From assembly GCA_029978705.1 (NCBI GenBank), contig JAPOIY010000003.1, positions 45,422 to 109,421 on the forward strand: a stretch of 64,000 bases of DNA, read 5' to 3'. Below, piece after piece: positions 1 to 11,244 of the stretch (position 1 is the first letter of the stretch; the number at the start of each line of letters is the position of its first letter). The notes below the pieces were generated by a model. The model had not been told where the DNA came from and searched no databases. It saw only the letters and a program-made list of their open reading frames with translations. The DNA is from Actinomycetota bacterium. GTDB lineage: Bacteria; Actinomycetota; Actinomycetes; S36-B12; GCA-2699445. The translations under genes were made by a program, and so were the position numbers.

Positions 1-939
1 GACGGCGCCCGGCGCACCCTCGACATCGCGGTGTACCAGCTCGATCCGCACTACCGGCCGGTGCGCCGCGCCCTGCAGCGAGCAGTTGCCCGCGGGGTGA
101 AGGTGCGGGTCCTGCTGTCCCGGCGCATCTACCCGCCGGGGTCCCGCAACGACAACCCCGCCGACGTGCGCGCCCTGCAGCGGCTGGGGGTCGAGGCCGC
201 CCTGAGCAGCCCTCACTACAGCTACGCGCACTGGAAGACGCTGGTTCGGGATGCCCGGACCGGGGCCGGGGAAGCCCTGGTGTGCGACTTCAACCTGGAG
301 GCTAGCTACTTCCACCCCGACCCGGCCTTCCCCAAGGAGGGGGGCACCCGCGGGATGGCGGCCCGCGACACCGACCGGCGCGACATCGCGGAGATCTCCG
401 CGGCGTTCGCGGCCGACTGGCCCCCCTACGCCGACCAGCCCCCCGCTGACCGGCCCAACCTGGTGTGGGCCCCGGCGGGGGCCCGGTACGACCCGCAGGG
501 CAACGCCACCGCTGCGCTCAGCAGCCTGATCACCGGAGCCGAACGCTCGATCGACGCGTACATCCAGGAGCTGCCCGTCCCCTCCGAGCTCCTCGGGCCG
601 CTGGTGGCCCGCGCGCAGGCCGGCGTGGCTGTCCGCATCATCAGCAACAAGGGCGGCATGGACGACTCCGTGGCCCGGTTGCAGGGCGCCGGCGTCCAGA
701 TCCGGTACGGGCCGGCGGCCGTCGACGGCAGCGGCCGTCCCCTGTACATCCACTCCAAATCGATCCTGGTCGACGGCGCCACCGACCGCGGGGTCGCCTT
801 CCTGGGCTCGGAGAACCCGTTCGTGAACATGTCCCTGAACACCGAGCGGGAACTCGGGGTGCTCCTGACCGACCCGGCCTCCCGGGCCCGCCTGGCGGCC
901 ACCTTCGACCGCGACTTCGCCGCGGCGGCCCCCGCATGA
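1..939 (+). CDS. Phospholipase D-like domain protein (5' end outside window)
   Basis: Open frame from base 1 (DGARRTLDIAVYQLDPHYRPV); two HxK(x4)D motifs: HWKTLVRD and HSKSILVDG followed by FLGSENPF. Confidence 0.85.
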   Translation, partial: DGARRTLDIAVYQLDPHYRPVRRALQRAVARGVKVRVLLSRRIYPPGSRNDNPADVRALQRLGVEAALSSPHYSYAHWKTLVRDARTGAGEALVCDFNLEASYFHPDPAFPKEGGTRGMAARDTDRRDIAEISAAFAADWPPYADQPPADRPNLVWAPAGARYDPQGNATAALSSLITGAERSIDAYIQELPVPSELLGPLVARAQAGVAVRIISNKGGMDDSVARLQGAGVQIRYGPAAVDGSGRPLYIHSKSILVDGATDRGVAFLGSENPFVNMSLNTERELGVLLTDPASRARLAATFDRDFAAAAPA

Positions 940-2258
940 GCCCCCGGTATTCGCGCCGCGACGTCCTGCGTCTCGCGGGCCTCGCCGCCCTGGCCGCCGG
1001 AGCGGCCGCGTGCGGTCCCGGCGCCGGGCCGGCGCCGCCCCCGAGCCGGTCCCCGTCCGGCTACCTGACGGACGCCCAGCAGGCCGCCGAGCTGGTGGCC
1101 GCCGGCGCCCGCGCCGCTGCCGCCGCCGGATCGTTCGGGATCGCCGGCGCGATCATCGACAACTCCACCGGATCGGTGGTGCACCAACTGCCGAACCGGG
1201 TGTTCCGGCGGCTGCGGGCGACGGTCGCGGTCAGCCCGGGGGAGATCTTCACGTGGGACCCCACCGCGCACGGCGAACGGCAGCTCGTCTACTGGTACTT
1301 CGCGAACCGTCACCGCTTGGGTCTGCCCGCCGCGCGGGACCTCACCGTGGTGACGTCGCTGGACCCCTGCGTCATGTGCACGGGCGCCCTCGCGACTGCC
1401 GGCTTCAACGCCGCCGTCGTGGCGATGGACACCTTCAGCGGCATCAACTTCCGGGGGGACGGCCGGTTCGCCGATCTCCCGGAACCCGTGCGGACCCGCG
1501 TGCGGGACAGCTTCGGGTACTACGCCATCACCGGTGGCCGGCCCTACCAGGGGGGAGACGCGGTGGCTTTCGCCGACACTGCCATCACCCAGGCCGCCTA
1601 CGACGACTGCGAGAGCGTCTACCAGTCCAGCGCGAAGGCGGTGCGCAGCGCGCGGCAGGCCACCAACACCCCGCCCGACCGCTTGCGCGACCCCGGCACG
1701 TGGAAGACCGCCGCCCCCATCCGGGCTGCCTTCCGCCGTTCCTACCCCGAGGCCTTCACCCACCGGCTCGACGACTTCCGCCGTCCCGACCGCACCCTGC
1801 GCCGGATGCTGGAACGCCTGGTCACCGACACCGCCGGTGCGGACAACGCCGTGGCCTTCGTCGACCCGTTCGGCAATGTCGTCACCGCCGCTGCGGGCCC
1901 CCACCCGGCCAACCCCGCCGCCACGGGATTCATGACGGCCGCGCAGGCATATGGCCGGACCCGCTTCGCCCTCACCGACGACAAGGACACCACCGGGCCG
2001 GCCCGGCGCAGCCTCACCAGCCCCATGTTCGGCACGTTCGTGTGGCTGACCGCCCCGGACCCGCGCAGGACCACGACCATCGAGGACCTCGGCGGCTTCG
2101 GGTCCACCATGCAGGCGGCCATCCCGCAGCGCCGTCCCAGCGCGTTCCAGTTCTACGACAAGCCGCACCGCGGCTCGGTCGCGGAACTGCGGCAGGTGGC
2201 GCAGGCGTTGCCGCCGCTGTACTCCCAACTCGTGCGGATCGACCCGCAGCAGGTGTGA
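936..2258 (+). CDS. Tat-exported lipoprotein with deaminase-like zinc-binding motifs
   Basis: ATGA overlap with upstream CDS; N-terminus MSPRYSRRDVLRLAGLAALAAGAAACG (twin-arginine plus lipobox-like Cys); HGE ... TSLDPCVMCTGALATAGF (HxE/PCxxC). Confidence 0.75.
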   Translation: MSPRYSRRDVLRLAGLAALAAGAAACGPGAGPAPPPSRSPSGYLTDAQQAAELVAAGARAAAAAGSFGIAGAIIDNSTGSVVHQLPNRVFRRLRATVAVSPGEIFTWDPTAHGERQLVYWYFANRHRLGLPAARDLTVVTSLDPCVMCTGALATAGFNAAVVAMDTFSGINFRGDGRFADLPEPVRTRVRDSFGYYAITGGRPYQGGDAVAFADTAITQAAYDDCESVYQSSAKAVRSARQATNTPPDRLRDPGTWKTAAPIRAAFRRSYPEAFTHRLDDFRRPDRTLRRMLERLVTDTAGADNAVAFVDPFGNVVTAAAGPHPANPAATGFMTAAQAYGRTRFALTDDKDTTGPARRSLTSPMFGTFVWLTAPDPRRTTTIEDLGGFGSTMQAAIPQRRPSAFQFYDKPHRGSVAELRQVAQALPPLYSQLVRIDPQQV

Positions 2259-2333
2259 GGCGGCGACCCGGTGACCGGCCACCCACCTGTCGCCGGATAA
2301 CCTGACGGCGCGAACGCTGAGGAGGACCGGCGG

Positions 2334-3509
2334 ATGGATCTGTTCGAGTACCAGGCCAAGCACCTGTTCCGGGAACACGGTGTCCCCGTTGTCCCGGGAG
2401 ACGTGTGCAGCACGCCGGAACTGGCCCGGGAGGCGGCCCGCAAGATCGGTACCACCGTGGTCGTCAAGGCCCAGGTCAAGACCGGCGGCCGTGGCAAGGC
2501 CGGGGGCGTCAAACTGGCCGAGAGCCCCGACGAGGCCTTCGCCCGCGCCCAGGACATCCTGGGCATGGACATCAAGGGTCACACCGTGCGCAAGGTGCTC
2601 GTCACCGAGGCGGCGGACATCGCCGAGGAGTACTACGTCTCCTTCCTGCTCGACCGCGCCGACCGCGCCTTCCTGGCCATGGCGTCGGTGGCCGGCGGCA
2701 TCGACATCGAGGAGGTCGCGGCCACCAACCCCGAAGCGCTGGCCAAGATCCGGGTCGACGCCCTCGCGGGGGTCGACGACGCCAAGGCGGCCGAGATCGT
2801 GGCTGCGGCTGGCTTCCCGGCCGAGGTCGCCGATGAGATCGCCGGCGTCCTCACCAGTCTGTGGGACGTCCTGGTCAACGAGGACGCCACACTGGTCGAG
2901 GTCAACCCCCTGGTCCGCACCCCGGACGGCCGCATCCTGGCCCTCGACGGGAAGGTGACGCTGGACGAGAACGCCGACTACCGGCACGCGTCGCACGCCG
3001 ACATGGTCGACACCGCGGACACGGACCCGCTCGAACTGCGGGCCAAGGAACTCGACCTCAACTACGTCAAACTCACCGGCGAGGTGGGCATCATCGGCAA
3101 CGGCGCCGGCCTGGTCATGTCGACCCTCGACGTCGTCGCCTACGCCGGCGAGGAGTTCGGCGGGGTGAAACCCGCGAACTTCCTCGACATCGGGGGCGGT
3201 GCCAGCGCCCAGGTGATGGCCAACGGACTCGACATCGTGCTGAACGACCCCGAGGTGAAAGCGGTGTTCGTCAACGTGTTCGGGGGGATCACCGCCTGCG
3301 ACGCGGTGGCCAACGGCATCGTGGGCGCCCTCGACCTCCTCGCCGCGAAGGGCGAGACGGTCACCAAGCCGATCGTGTGCCGCATCGACGGCAACAACGC
3401 CGCCGAGGGGCGGCGGATCCTGAACGAGGCCGAGCACGAGGTCATCGAGCTCGTCGAGACCATGGACGACGCCGCGCGCCGCGTGGCCCAGTTGGCCGCA
3501 CAAGCCTGA
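2334..3509 (+). CDS. sucC: Succinyl-CoA synthetase (ADP-forming) beta subunit
   Basis: [67 protein letters not shown]. Confidence 0.97.
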   Translation: MDLFEYQAKHLFREHGVPVVPGDVCSTPELAREAARKIGTTVVVKAQVKTGGRGKAGGVKLAESPDEAFARAQDILGMDIKGHTVRKVLVTEAADIAEEYYVSFLLDRADRAFLAMASVAGGIDIEEVAATNPEALAKIRVDALAGVDDAKAAEIVAAAGFPAEVADEIAGVLTSLWDVLVNEDATLVEVNPLVRTPDGRILALDGKVTLDENADYRHASHADMVDTADTDPLELRAKELDLNYVKLTGEVGIIGNGAGLVMSTLDVVAYAGEEFGGVKPANFLDIGGGASAQVMANGLDIVLNDPEVKAVFVNVFGGITACDAVANGIVGALDLLAAKGETVTKPIVCRIDGNNAAEGRRILNEAEHEVIELVETMDDAARRVAQLAAQA

Positions 3510-3520
3510 GGAGAAACAGC

Positions 3521-4390
3521 ATGTCCATCTTCCTTGACGCGGACAGCCGCCTGCTGGTGCAGGGGATGACCGGTTCCGAAGGCACCAAGCACACGCGGCG
3601 CATGGTCGCCAGCGGCGCCCAGGTGGTGGCCGGGGTGACACCCGGCAAGGCCGGGCAGGAGGTCGACGGGATCCCCGTGTTCGACTCGGTGGGGGACGCG
3701 ATGGCCGCCACCGGCGCCAACGTCTCCGTCGTCTTCGTGCCGCCCCGGTTCACCAAGGGCGCCGTGGTGGAGGCGGTGGACGCGGGTATGCCGCTGGTGG
3801 TGGTGATCACCGAGGGTGTCCCCGTCATGGACACCGCCGCGTTCTTCCAGTACGCCCAGGACGCGGGCACGACCCGCATCATCGGGCCCAACTGCCCCGG
3901 CATCATCTCTCCCGGCAAGAGCAACGCGGGCATCATCCCCGCCGACATCGCCAAGGCGGGACGCATCGGGCTGGTGAGCAAGTCCGGCACGCTGACCTAC
4001 CAGATGATGTACGAACTGCGGGACATCGGCTTCTCCACGTGTGTGGGGATCGGGGGCGACCCCATCATCGGCACGACCCACATCGACTGCCTGGCGGCTT
4101 TCGAGGACGACCCCGAGACCGACGCCATCGTCATGATCGGTGAGATCGGCGGCGACGCCGAGGAGCGCGCGGCCGCCTTCATCGCCGACCACGTCACCAA
4201 GCCCGTCGTCGGCTACGTCGCCGGCTTCACCGCCCCCGAGGGCAAGACGATGGGCCACGCCGGCGCGATCGTGTCCGGCTCCGCCGGGACCGCGGCCGCC
4301 AAGCAGGAGGCCCTGGAAGCCGTTGGGGTGAAGGTGGGCCGCACCCCCAGCGAGACCGCCGCCCTCATGCGGGAGATCATGACCGCGTGA
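3521..4390 (+). CDS. sucD: Succinyl-CoA synthetase alpha subunit
   Basis: [64 protein letters not shown]. Confidence 0.97.
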   Translation: MSIFLDADSRLLVQGMTGSEGTKHTRRMVASGAQVVAGVTPGKAGQEVDGIPVFDSVGDAMAATGANVSVVFVPPRFTKGAVVEAVDAGMPLVVVITEGVPVMDTAAFFQYAQDAGTTRIIGPNCPGIISPGKSNAGIIPADIAKAGRIGLVSKSGTLTYQMMYELRDIGFSTCVGIGGDPIIGTTHIDCLAAFEDDPETDAIVMIGEIGGDAEERAAAFIADHVTKPVVGYVAGFTAPEGKTMGHAGAIVSGSAGTAAAKQEALEAVGVKVGRTPSETAALMREIMTA

Positions 4391-4409
4391 TTGCGCGACT
4401 CGCGCAATC
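4389..4409. promoter_or_regulatory. Perfect inverted repeat GATTGCGCGA-C-TCGCGCAATC
   Basis: 10-bp arms with a 1-nt centre, overlapping the sucD stop codon; no T-tract follows. Confidence 0.5.
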
Positions 4410-4451
4410 GGCTGCCCGGACACCCGTCCTGAGGATGACACCATCTGCGAT

Positions 4452-5882
4452 GTGTGGCGGGTGTGGAAACGGAACAGCGCGGGCGATCCCGAGGTGACGC
4501 CTGAACCGGCGGCTGCCGTGACCGACGAGGCGACGCCCTCCCCGGAGGGGGTGGTGCCGGAGGCTCCCGGGACGGAGGTGGCCGACGGGCAGACCGCTGC
4601 GTGGGCCGGCCTCATCCCCGACACCTTCACGGTGCGGCTGCCCGGCCCCCGCCGCCCCGACCGGGCCACCGTCCGCACCGTCCTGCGTGCGGCCGGCGAC
4701 CTCGCCGTCCTCTCCCCCCGCGGCATGACCCTCCCCCTTCCCCTGGTCCCCGCCGTAGCCGTCCTGTGGGCGGCGGTCGTCGGACTGCTCCTCGCCGCCG
4801 TCCTGGCCTACGCGGCCGGCGTCGGCGGAGCGACCCCGCTGATCTGGCTGACGGCGCACCACGCCCCGATCACCACGGACGTCGGGGGCGTCACCCTTCT
4901 CCCGCTGGGACTGCTGGTGATCTGTGTGCCGCCGCTGCGGCGGGCCGGACGTTTCCTCAGTGCACAGGTGGATCCCGCGGGACGGCAGGTGACCGGGGTG
5001 CTGACGGCCGCGGTCATCGGCTACGCCGCCGTCGGCGGCCTCGTGGCGGTGCTCACCGCGGCGGCGCTGCCCAGCACCCCGGTGCTCTCGGCGGTCATCT
5101 GGACGGCGCTGGCCGCGGTCGTGGCCGGCGGGTGGGGCGTGGCCCGGCAGCGGCTGGGCCGCATCCCCGTGCCCCCGATCGCCGCCGCCCTCGCCGTGGC
5201 CGTGGGCATTCCCCTCGCCGTGGGCGCCCTCCTCACTGCCGGGGTGCTGCTGTCCGGGCTGGGCGACGTCCTGGCCGCGCAGTCGGCGCTGGCCCAGACC
5301 GGGCAGGACCACCTCGGCCTGACCCTCCTGCAGGTGGGCTACCTGCCGAACCTGGTCGTGTGGGGAGCCGCGTTCGCGGTGGGAACCGGGTTCACGCTCG
5401 GCGCCGAGCAGCGACTGTCGCCGTTCGCCTCCGGTGACGCGGTACTGCCCGACGTGCCGGCGCTGGCCGCCCTCCCCCCGGCCGCCCCCAACGCCACCGC
5501 CCTGCTCCCGATCGTGGTCGCCCTGGCCGGGGCCCTGGCCGCCGTCGTCTTCGCCCGCCGGGTACCCGAACCCAGGCTGCGCCGACGGATCAGCCGGGCG
5601 CTGATCCTCGCGCTGTGCACGGGAGTGATCTGGTGGGTACTCGTCGCCCTGGCAGGGGGCTCCCTGGGCGGTGGCCGGCTCGAATACGTGGGTCCCGCAG
5701 CCGGGACGGTGCTACTGGCCACGGTCCTCACCGCGGCGGGCACCCTCCTGTGGGCGGTGCTGCCCACCCTCGCCTCCGACGCCCGGCCGGTGGCCATCGA
5801 CCTCCGCCAACGCGCCTCCACCGCGGTGACCGCGGCCAAGGAGGCCACGGAGTCGCGGAGGACGGCCGACCGGAGCGGCTGA
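4452..5882 (+). CDS. DUF6350-like polytopic membrane protein
   Basis: Multiple hydrophobic segments; position between sucD and purN as in other actinobacteria (from memory). Confidence 0.7.
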   Translation: MWRVWKRNSAGDPEVTPEPAAAVTDEATPSPEGVVPEAPGTEVADGQTAAWAGLIPDTFTVRLPGPRRPDRATVRTVLRAAGDLAVLSPRGMTLPLPLVPAVAVLWAAVVGLLLAAVLAYAAGVGGATPLIWLTAHHAPITTDVGGVTLLPLGLLVICVPPLRRAGRFLSAQVDPAGRQVTGVLTAAVIGYAAVGGLVAVLTAAALPSTPVLSAVIWTALAAVVAGGWGVARQRLGRIPVPPIAAALAVAVGIPLAVGALLTAGVLLSGLGDVLAAQSALAQTGQDHLGLTLLQVGYLPNLVVWGAAFAVGTGFTLGAEQRLSPFASGDAVLPDVPALAALPPAAPNATALLPIVVALAGALAAVVFARRVPEPRLRRRISRALILALCTGVIWWVLVALAGGSLGGGRLEYVGPAAGTVLLATVLTAAGTLLWAVLPTLASDARPVAIDLRQRASTAVTAAKEATESRRTADRSG

Positions 5883-5903
5883 GCGACGCCCTACGATGGG
5901 CGG

Positions 5904-6512
5904 GTGAACCGGGTCCCCGTCGTCGCCCTCGCCTCGGGGACCGGCACCATCTTCCAAGCTCTGCTCGACGCGGCGTTCGAGACCGACTACCCGGCCGACA
6001 TCGTCGCCCTGCTCACCGACAAGCCCGGCTCCGGTGCGGCGCGGCGGGCCCGCGGAGCCGGTGTTCCGGTCCACGTGGTCGATCCGGCCGAGTTCACCGA
6101 CCGGGCGCAGTGGGATGAGGCTCTGACCGAGGCCGCCGCCGGCTACGCCCCCGAATGGCTCGTGAGTGTGGGGTTCATGCGGCTGCTGGGACCGGCCTTC
6201 CTGGCCGCGTTCCCGCAGCGTGTCCTCAACACCCATCCCTCCCTGCTGCCCTCCTTCCCCGGCCGCAGCGCGGTGCCCGACGCGCTCGCGTACGGCGTCA
6301 CCGTGACCGGCTGCACCGTGCACGTGGTCGACTCCGGCGTGGACAGCGGCCCCGTGGTGGCCCAGCGGCCCGTCGTCGTGCTGCCCGGGGACGGCGCCGA
6401 CGCCCTGCACGACCGCATCAAGAGCGTCGAACGACAGCTGATCGTCGAGATCGTCGATCGTGTGGCCACCCACGGCCTCGTCATCACCGGAAGGAAGGCT
6501 CGGATCCCGTGA
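5904..6512 (+). CDS. purN: Phosphoribosylglycinamide formyltransferase
   Basis: [66 protein letters not shown]. Confidence 0.96.
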   Translation: MNRVPVVALASGTGTIFQALLDAAFETDYPADIVALLTDKPGSGAARRARGAGVPVHVVDPAEFTDRAQWDEALTEAAAGYAPEWLVSVGFMRLLGPAFLAAFPQRVLNTHPSLLPSFPGRSAVPDALAYGVTVTGCTVHVVDSGVDSGPVVAQRPVVVLPGDGADALHDRIKSVERQLIVEIVDRVATHGLVITGRKARIP

Positions 6513-8059
6513 CCCAGGTCCCCGTCAGACGCGCCCTGATCTCGACGTACCGCAAGGACGGTCTGCCCGAACTGGCCCGTGGCCTGCACGAGGCCGGGGT
6601 CGAGATCGTGTCCACCGGCTCCACTGCTGCCGTGATCGCCGACGCCGGTGTCCCGGTGACGCAGGTGGCGGCGGTCACGGGCTTCCCGGAATGCCTGGAC
6701 GGGCGCGTCAAGACCCTGCACCCGGCCGTGCATGCCGGGCTGCTGGCGGACCTGCGCAACCCCGACCACGCCGCGCAGCTCGCGGACCTGGGCATCGCAC
6801 CGTTCCAACTCGTCGTCGTGAACCTCTACCCGTTCACCGAGACCGTCGCCTCCGGGGCCACCCCCGACGAATGCATCGAACAGATCGATATCGGCGGCCC
6901 CGCGATGGTGCGGGCCTCGGCCAAGAACCACGCCAACGTCGCTGTCGCCGTCGACCCCGCCGACTACGGTGCCGTGCTGTCCGCCGTCGCGGCCGGAGGT
7001 TTCGACGCGCCCCAGCGCGAACGCCTCGCGGCCAAGGCGTTCGCGCACACCGCGACCTACGACATCGCCGTCGCCTCGTGGCTGGGCAACGCCGTGGCGC
7101 CCGACGAGTCCGGCTTCCCGGCGTGGCTCGGTGCCTCATGGGAGCGGGCGGACATCCTGCGGTACGGGGAGAACCCGCACCAGCCCGCGGCGCTGTACCG
7201 CAGCCATCCCGCCGGAGGCCTGGCGGGGGCGCGGCAACTGCAGGGCAAGCAGATGTCCTACAACAACTACGTCGACTCCGACGCCGCCCTGCGCGCCGCC
7301 TACGACCACGCGGGCCCGTGCGTCGCGATCATCAAACACGCCAACCCGTGCGGCATCGCGGTTGCCGGGGACATCGCCGAGGCCTACGGGAAGGCGCTGG
7401 CCACCGACCCCGTGTCCGCCTTCGGCGGCGTGGTGGCGGCCAACCGGCCCGTCACGGGCGCCATGGCCGAACTCATGGCGGACGTCTTCACCGAATGCCT
7501 GATCGCCCCCGAGGTCACCCCGGAAGCGCTCGCCGCCCTGGCGGCCAAGAAGAACCTCCGCATCCTCGTCGTGGACCGCGACTTCTACGAGCCGCGCGCG
7601 GAGATCCGCCCCATCACCGGCGGTCTCCTGCTGCAGCACACCGACTCCCTGGACGCGGCCGGCGACGACCCGGCGACGTGGACCCTCGCGTGCGGGGAGC
7701 CCGGGACGGTCGACGTGCTGAGCGACCTGACCTTCGCCTGGCGGGCCTGCCGGTCGGTCAAGAGCAATGCGATCCTCCTCGCCCGCGACGGTGCGGCCGT
7801 CGGGGTCGGCATGGGCCAGGTCAACCGGGTGGACTCAGCGCGCTTGGCCGTGGCCCGCGCGGGGGAGCGCGCCGCCGGCGCGGTGGCCGCCTCCGACGCC
7901 TTCTTCCCGTTCCCCGACGGGCTGCAGATCCTCGTCGACGCCGGCGTCACCGCGGTCGTGCAACCCGGCGGCTCCATGCGGGACGAAGAAGTCATCTCCG
8001 CCGCGCGCGCCGCCGGCATCACCATGTACCTGACGGGCACGCGGCATTTCTGGCATTGA
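6509..8059 (+). CDS. purH: Bifunctional AICAR formyltransferase/IMP cyclohydrolase
   Basis: [65 protein letters not shown] terminus; GTGA overlap with purN. Confidence 0.97.
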   Translation: MTQVPVRRALISTYRKDGLPELARGLHEAGVEIVSTGSTAAVIADAGVPVTQVAAVTGFPECLDGRVKTLHPAVHAGLLADLRNPDHAAQLADLGIAPFQLVVVNLYPFTETVASGATPDECIEQIDIGGPAMVRASAKNHANVAVAVDPADYGAVLSAVAAGGFDAPQRERLAAKAFAHTATYDIAVASWLGNAVAPDESGFPAWLGASWERADILRYGENPHQPAALYRSHPAGGLAGARQLQGKQMSYNNYVDSDAALRAAYDHAGPCVAIIKHANPCGIAVAGDIAEAYGKALATDPVSAFGGVVAANRPVTGAMAELMADVFTECLIAPEVTPEALAALAAKKNLRILVVDRDFYEPRAEIRPITGGLLLQHTDSLDAAGDDPATWTLACGEPGTVDVLSDLTFAWRACRSVKSNAILLARDGAAVGVGMGQVNRVDSARLAVARAGERAAGAVAASDAFFPFPDGLQILVDAGVTAVVQPGGSMRDEEVISAARAAGITMYLTGTRHFWH

Positions 8060-8075
8060 GTCACGGCGGACGACC

Positions 8076-9005
8076 ATGGTCGTCGCCGCGACCGTGGTGG
8101 GGGCCCTCGTCGCCGTCCAGTCGCGGATCAACGCGGGTCTGGCCGAGCGGGTGGGCAGCGGGTTCGTGGCCGCGGCGGTGAGCTTCGGGACCGGGCTGCT
8201 GCTCGCCGCCCTCCTGGTGCTGGCGCGGACCGACCTGCGCCGGTCCGTCGCATCCATCCCGGCCCTGGTGCGCGGCGGGGGGCTGCGCTGGTGGCAGGTG
8301 CTCGGCGGCCTGGGGGGAGCGTGGCTGGTGACCACGCAGGGCCTGGTCGTGGTGGTCGTCGGCGTCACCTTGTTCACGGTCGGGGTGGTGGCCGGCCAGG
8401 TCGCCGGCTCCCTCGTGGTCGACCGGGCCGGACTCAGCCCCGCCGGCCGGATGCGCGTGACCCCGCGCCGGGGGGCGGCAGCCGTGGTCGCGCTGGCGGC
8501 CGTCGCCCTGGCGGGGCTGCGGGGGGAACAGACGTCCCTGTCGTGGATCATCCTGCTCGCGGTGTCCGCCGGCGTCGGGATCGCCGTCCAGCAGGCGGTG
8601 AACGGACGCGTCGCGGTCGCCACCGGGCAGCCGCTCGCCGCCACCTTCATGAACTTCCTGGTGGGCTTCACCGGGCTGGCCGCGGTGACGGCGGTGGGGG
8701 TGGCCGCGGGGGCCATCAGCGTCGGACCGTGGCCCGGCGAATGGTGGCTCTACGCCGGGGGCCCGATCGGGGTGCTCTTCATCGCCCTGGCCGCCTGGGC
8801 CGTCCGGGGCGTGGGAGTGCTGGTCTTCGGCCTGCTGTCCATCGCCGGACAACTGCTGGGCTCGATCGCGTTGGACACCCTGCTGCCGCAGGCCGACGTC
8901 GCCCTGGGGTGGCTGCAGTGGGTCGACCTGGGGCTCATCGTCCTGGCGGTTCTGCTCGCGGCGCTGCCGACGGTCCGCCTGGCAGGTGGGACAATGAACC
9001 GGTGA
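8076..9005 (+). CDS. DMT-type membrane transporter (DUF606/YdcZ-like, duplicated)
   Basis: Ten-TM-like hydrophobic profile with internal repeat ([21 protein letters not shown] / [25 protein letters not shown]). Confidence 0.75.
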   Translation: MVVAATVVGALVAVQSRINAGLAERVGSGFVAAAVSFGTGLLLAALLVLARTDLRRSVASIPALVRGGGLRWWQVLGGLGGAWLVTTQGLVVVVVGVTLFTVGVVAGQVAGSLVVDRAGLSPAGRMRVTPRRGAAAVVALAAVALAGLRGEQTSLSWIILLAVSAGVGIAVQQAVNGRVAVATGQPLAATFMNFLVGFTGLAAVTAVGVAAGAISVGPWPGEWWLYAGGPIGVLFIALAAWAVRGVGVLVFGLLSIAGQLLGSIALDTLLPQADVALGWLQWVDLGLIVLAVLLAALPTVRLAGGTMNR

Positions 9006-9856
9006 CCGCTCAGATCCTGGATGGCAAGGCGACCGCCGCGGCGATCAAGTCCGAACTCGCCGGGCGGGTGGCTGCTCTGACGGCCGCCGGGGACCGCCCC
9101 GGCCTGGCCACCGTGCTGGTCGGTGACGATCCCGGCAGCCGGGCCTATGTCGCGGGCAAACACCGCGACTGCGAGCAGGTGGGCATCCGGTCGCTGCGGG
9201 TCGACCTGCCCGGGGACGTGTCCCCCGACACGCTCTACGGGGCGCTGGCCGACCTCAACGCGGACCCGGACTGCACCGGCTACATCGTGCAACTGCCGCT
9301 GCCGCGCCACCTCGACGAGGGAGCCGCCCTCGAGCGGATCGACCCCGGCAAGGACGCTGACGGCCTGCACCCGATCAACCTCGGCCGACTCGTCCTCGGT
9401 GTCCCCGCACCGCTCCCGTGCACCCCCCGTGGCATCGTCGAACTGCTGCGCCGCTACGACGTGCCCCTCGCCGGCGCCGAGGTGTGCATCGTGGGCCGCG
9501 GCGTCACCGTCGGGCGTCCCCTCGGACTGCTGCTCACCCGACGGGCCGAGAACGCCACCGTCACGCTCTGCCACACCGGGACCCGTGACCTGGCCGCCCA
9601 CACCCGCGGCGCCGACATCGTGGTCGCCGCGGCCGGCGTCCCCGGGCTGATCACCGCCGACATGGTCAAGCCGGGCGCAGCGGTGCTCGACGTGGGTATC
9701 AGCCGCACGCGGGACGGACTGGTCGGCGATGTGGCCCCCGACGTAGGCGACGTGGCTGCGTGGGTCGCCCCCATGCCAGGTGGGGTCGGACCGATGACCC
9801 GCGCCATGCTGTTGGCCAACATCGTCGACGCGGCCGAGGCGGCGACGACGTCATGA
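9002..9856 (+). CDS. folD: Methylenetetrahydrofolate dehydrogenase/cyclohydrolase
   Basis: [58 protein letters not shown]. Confidence 0.96.
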   Translation: MTAQILDGKATAAAIKSELAGRVAALTAAGDRPGLATVLVGDDPGSRAYVAGKHRDCEQVGIRSLRVDLPGDVSPDTLYGALADLNADPDCTGYIVQLPLPRHLDEGAALERIDPGKDADGLHPINLGRLVLGVPAPLPCTPRGIVELLRRYDVPLAGAEVCIVGRGVTVGRPLGLLLTRRAENATVTLCHTGTRDLAAHTRGADIVVAAAGVPGLITADMVKPGAAVLDVGISRTRDGLVGDVAPDVGDVAAWVAPMPGGVGPMTRAMLLANIVDAAEAATTS

Positions 9857-10185
9857 ACACCGGCCCCCAGCCCGGCGACGACGACTACGAGGACCTCCCG
9901 AGCAACGTCATCGCGCTGCGGGGGGTCAGCCCGAAGGCCCGCTACGGCCCGCCCCTGCTGGTGCTGGGCGTCTTCGGGCTCGGTCTGGGGCTCATGTTCG
10001 TCGACTTCCGGGTGGGGGCGCTGGTCATCGCCGGTGCCGTCGTGCTGGCCCTGGTCCTGCGGATCGTCCTTCCGGTCCGCCGGGCGGGGCTCCTCGTCGT
10101 GCGCACGAAGGTCATCGACGTGACGGTGCTCGCCATCCTGGCCGCCGGCCTGCTCGTCCTCGCCCTGATCGTCCCCGCGCCCTGA
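9853..10185 (+). CDS. DUF3017-like small membrane protein
   Basis: ATGA overlap with folD; three hydrophobic segments; folD-DUF3017-mdh order typical of actinobacteria. Confidence 0.7.
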   Translation: MNTGPQPGDDDYEDLPSNVIALRGVSPKARYGPPLLVLGVFGLGLGLMFVDFRVGALVIAGAVVLALVLRIVLPVRRAGLLVVRTKVIDVTVLAILAAGLLVLALIVPAP

Positions 10186-10264
10186 ACCGGCCACCACCGG
10201 CGGGGCCGCGAATCCACCCCCGGTAAACTCGAGACCGACATCACTGGGTCCAGGAGGCTTCCAC

Positions 10265-11221
10265 ATGGCTCGTTCGGGCAAGGTCAGCGTCATCGGTGCT
10301 GGGTTCTACGGCTCCACCACCGCGCAGCGGCTCGCGGAGTACGACATCTTCGACGAGGTCGTCCTCACCGACATCGTGGACGGCAAAGCGGAGGGCCTCG
10401 CGCTCGACCTGAACCAGTCACGCCCCATCGAGGGGTTCGAGACGACCGTCACCGGCCAGACCACCGGCCCCAACGGGGAGGGCTACGAGGCGATCGCCGG
10501 CTCCGACATCGTGGTCATCACCGCGGGACTGCCGCGCAAACCCGGCATGAGCCGCATGGACCTCATCGAGACCAACGCCAAGATCATGCGGGCGGTCGCG
10601 GAGAACGTCGCGAAGCACGCCCCCGACGCGGTCATCATCAACGTCGCCAACCCGCTGGACGAGATGACGGCTCTGGCTCAACTCGTGACCGGGTTCGACA
10701 AGAACAAGATCATCGGCCAGGCGGGCATGCTCGACACCGCCCGTTTCACCAACAACGTGGCGGAGAAACTGGGAGTCCCCGTCGGCTCGGTGCAGACCCT
10801 GACCCTCGGCTCGCACGGCGACACCATGGTCCCCGTCCCGTCCGCGTGCACCGTGGCCGGCAAACCCCTGACCGACCTGCTGGGGGCCGACGAGATCGAG
10901 GAACTGGTCACCCGCACCCGCAACGGTGGTGCCGAGGTGGTGGCCCTGCTCAAGACCGGCTCCGCCTACTACGCCCCGTCCGCTGCGGCCGCGCGCATGG
11001 CCAAGGCCGTCGCCGAGGACTCTGGCGACGTGATGCCGGTGTGCGCCTGGGTCGACGGGGAGTACGGCATCTCCGGGGTGTACCTGGGGGTGCAGGCGGA
11101 ACTCGGCAGTGGCGGGATCCGCCGGGTCGTCGAGACCGACCTCACCGACAGCGAGCGGGCCGGCCTCGCCGAGGCCGCCGAGGCGGTGCGCGCCAAACAG
11201 GCCGACGTCACCGACCTCTGA
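10265..11221 (+). CDS. mdh: Malate dehydrogenase (LDH-like type)
   Basis: [58 protein letters not shown]. Confidence 0.94.
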   Translation: MARSGKVSVIGAGFYGSTTAQRLAEYDIFDEVVLTDIVDGKAEGLALDLNQSRPIEGFETTVTGQTTGPNGEGYEAIAGSDIVVITAGLPRKPGMSRMDLIETNAKIMRAVAENVAKHAPDAVIINVANPLDEMTALAQLVTGFDKNKIIGQAGMLDTARFTNNVAEKLGVPVGSVQTLTLGSHGDTMVPVPSACTVAGKPLTDLLGADEIEELVTRTRNGGAEVVALLKTGSAYYAPSAAAARMAKAVAEDSGDVMPVCAWVDGEYGISGVYLGVQAELGSGGIRRVVETDLTDSERAGLAEAAEAVRAKQADVTDL

Positions 11222-11244
11222 ACCGTCCGATCGAAGGAGCAGCC

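Noticed and set aside
426-3641. 1071-aa minus-strand ORF across PLD, deaminase and sucC
   Set aside because: Antisense shadow of clear plus-strand genes in high-GC DNA; composition low-complexity Gly/Arg/Val/His-rich with no recognisable domain.
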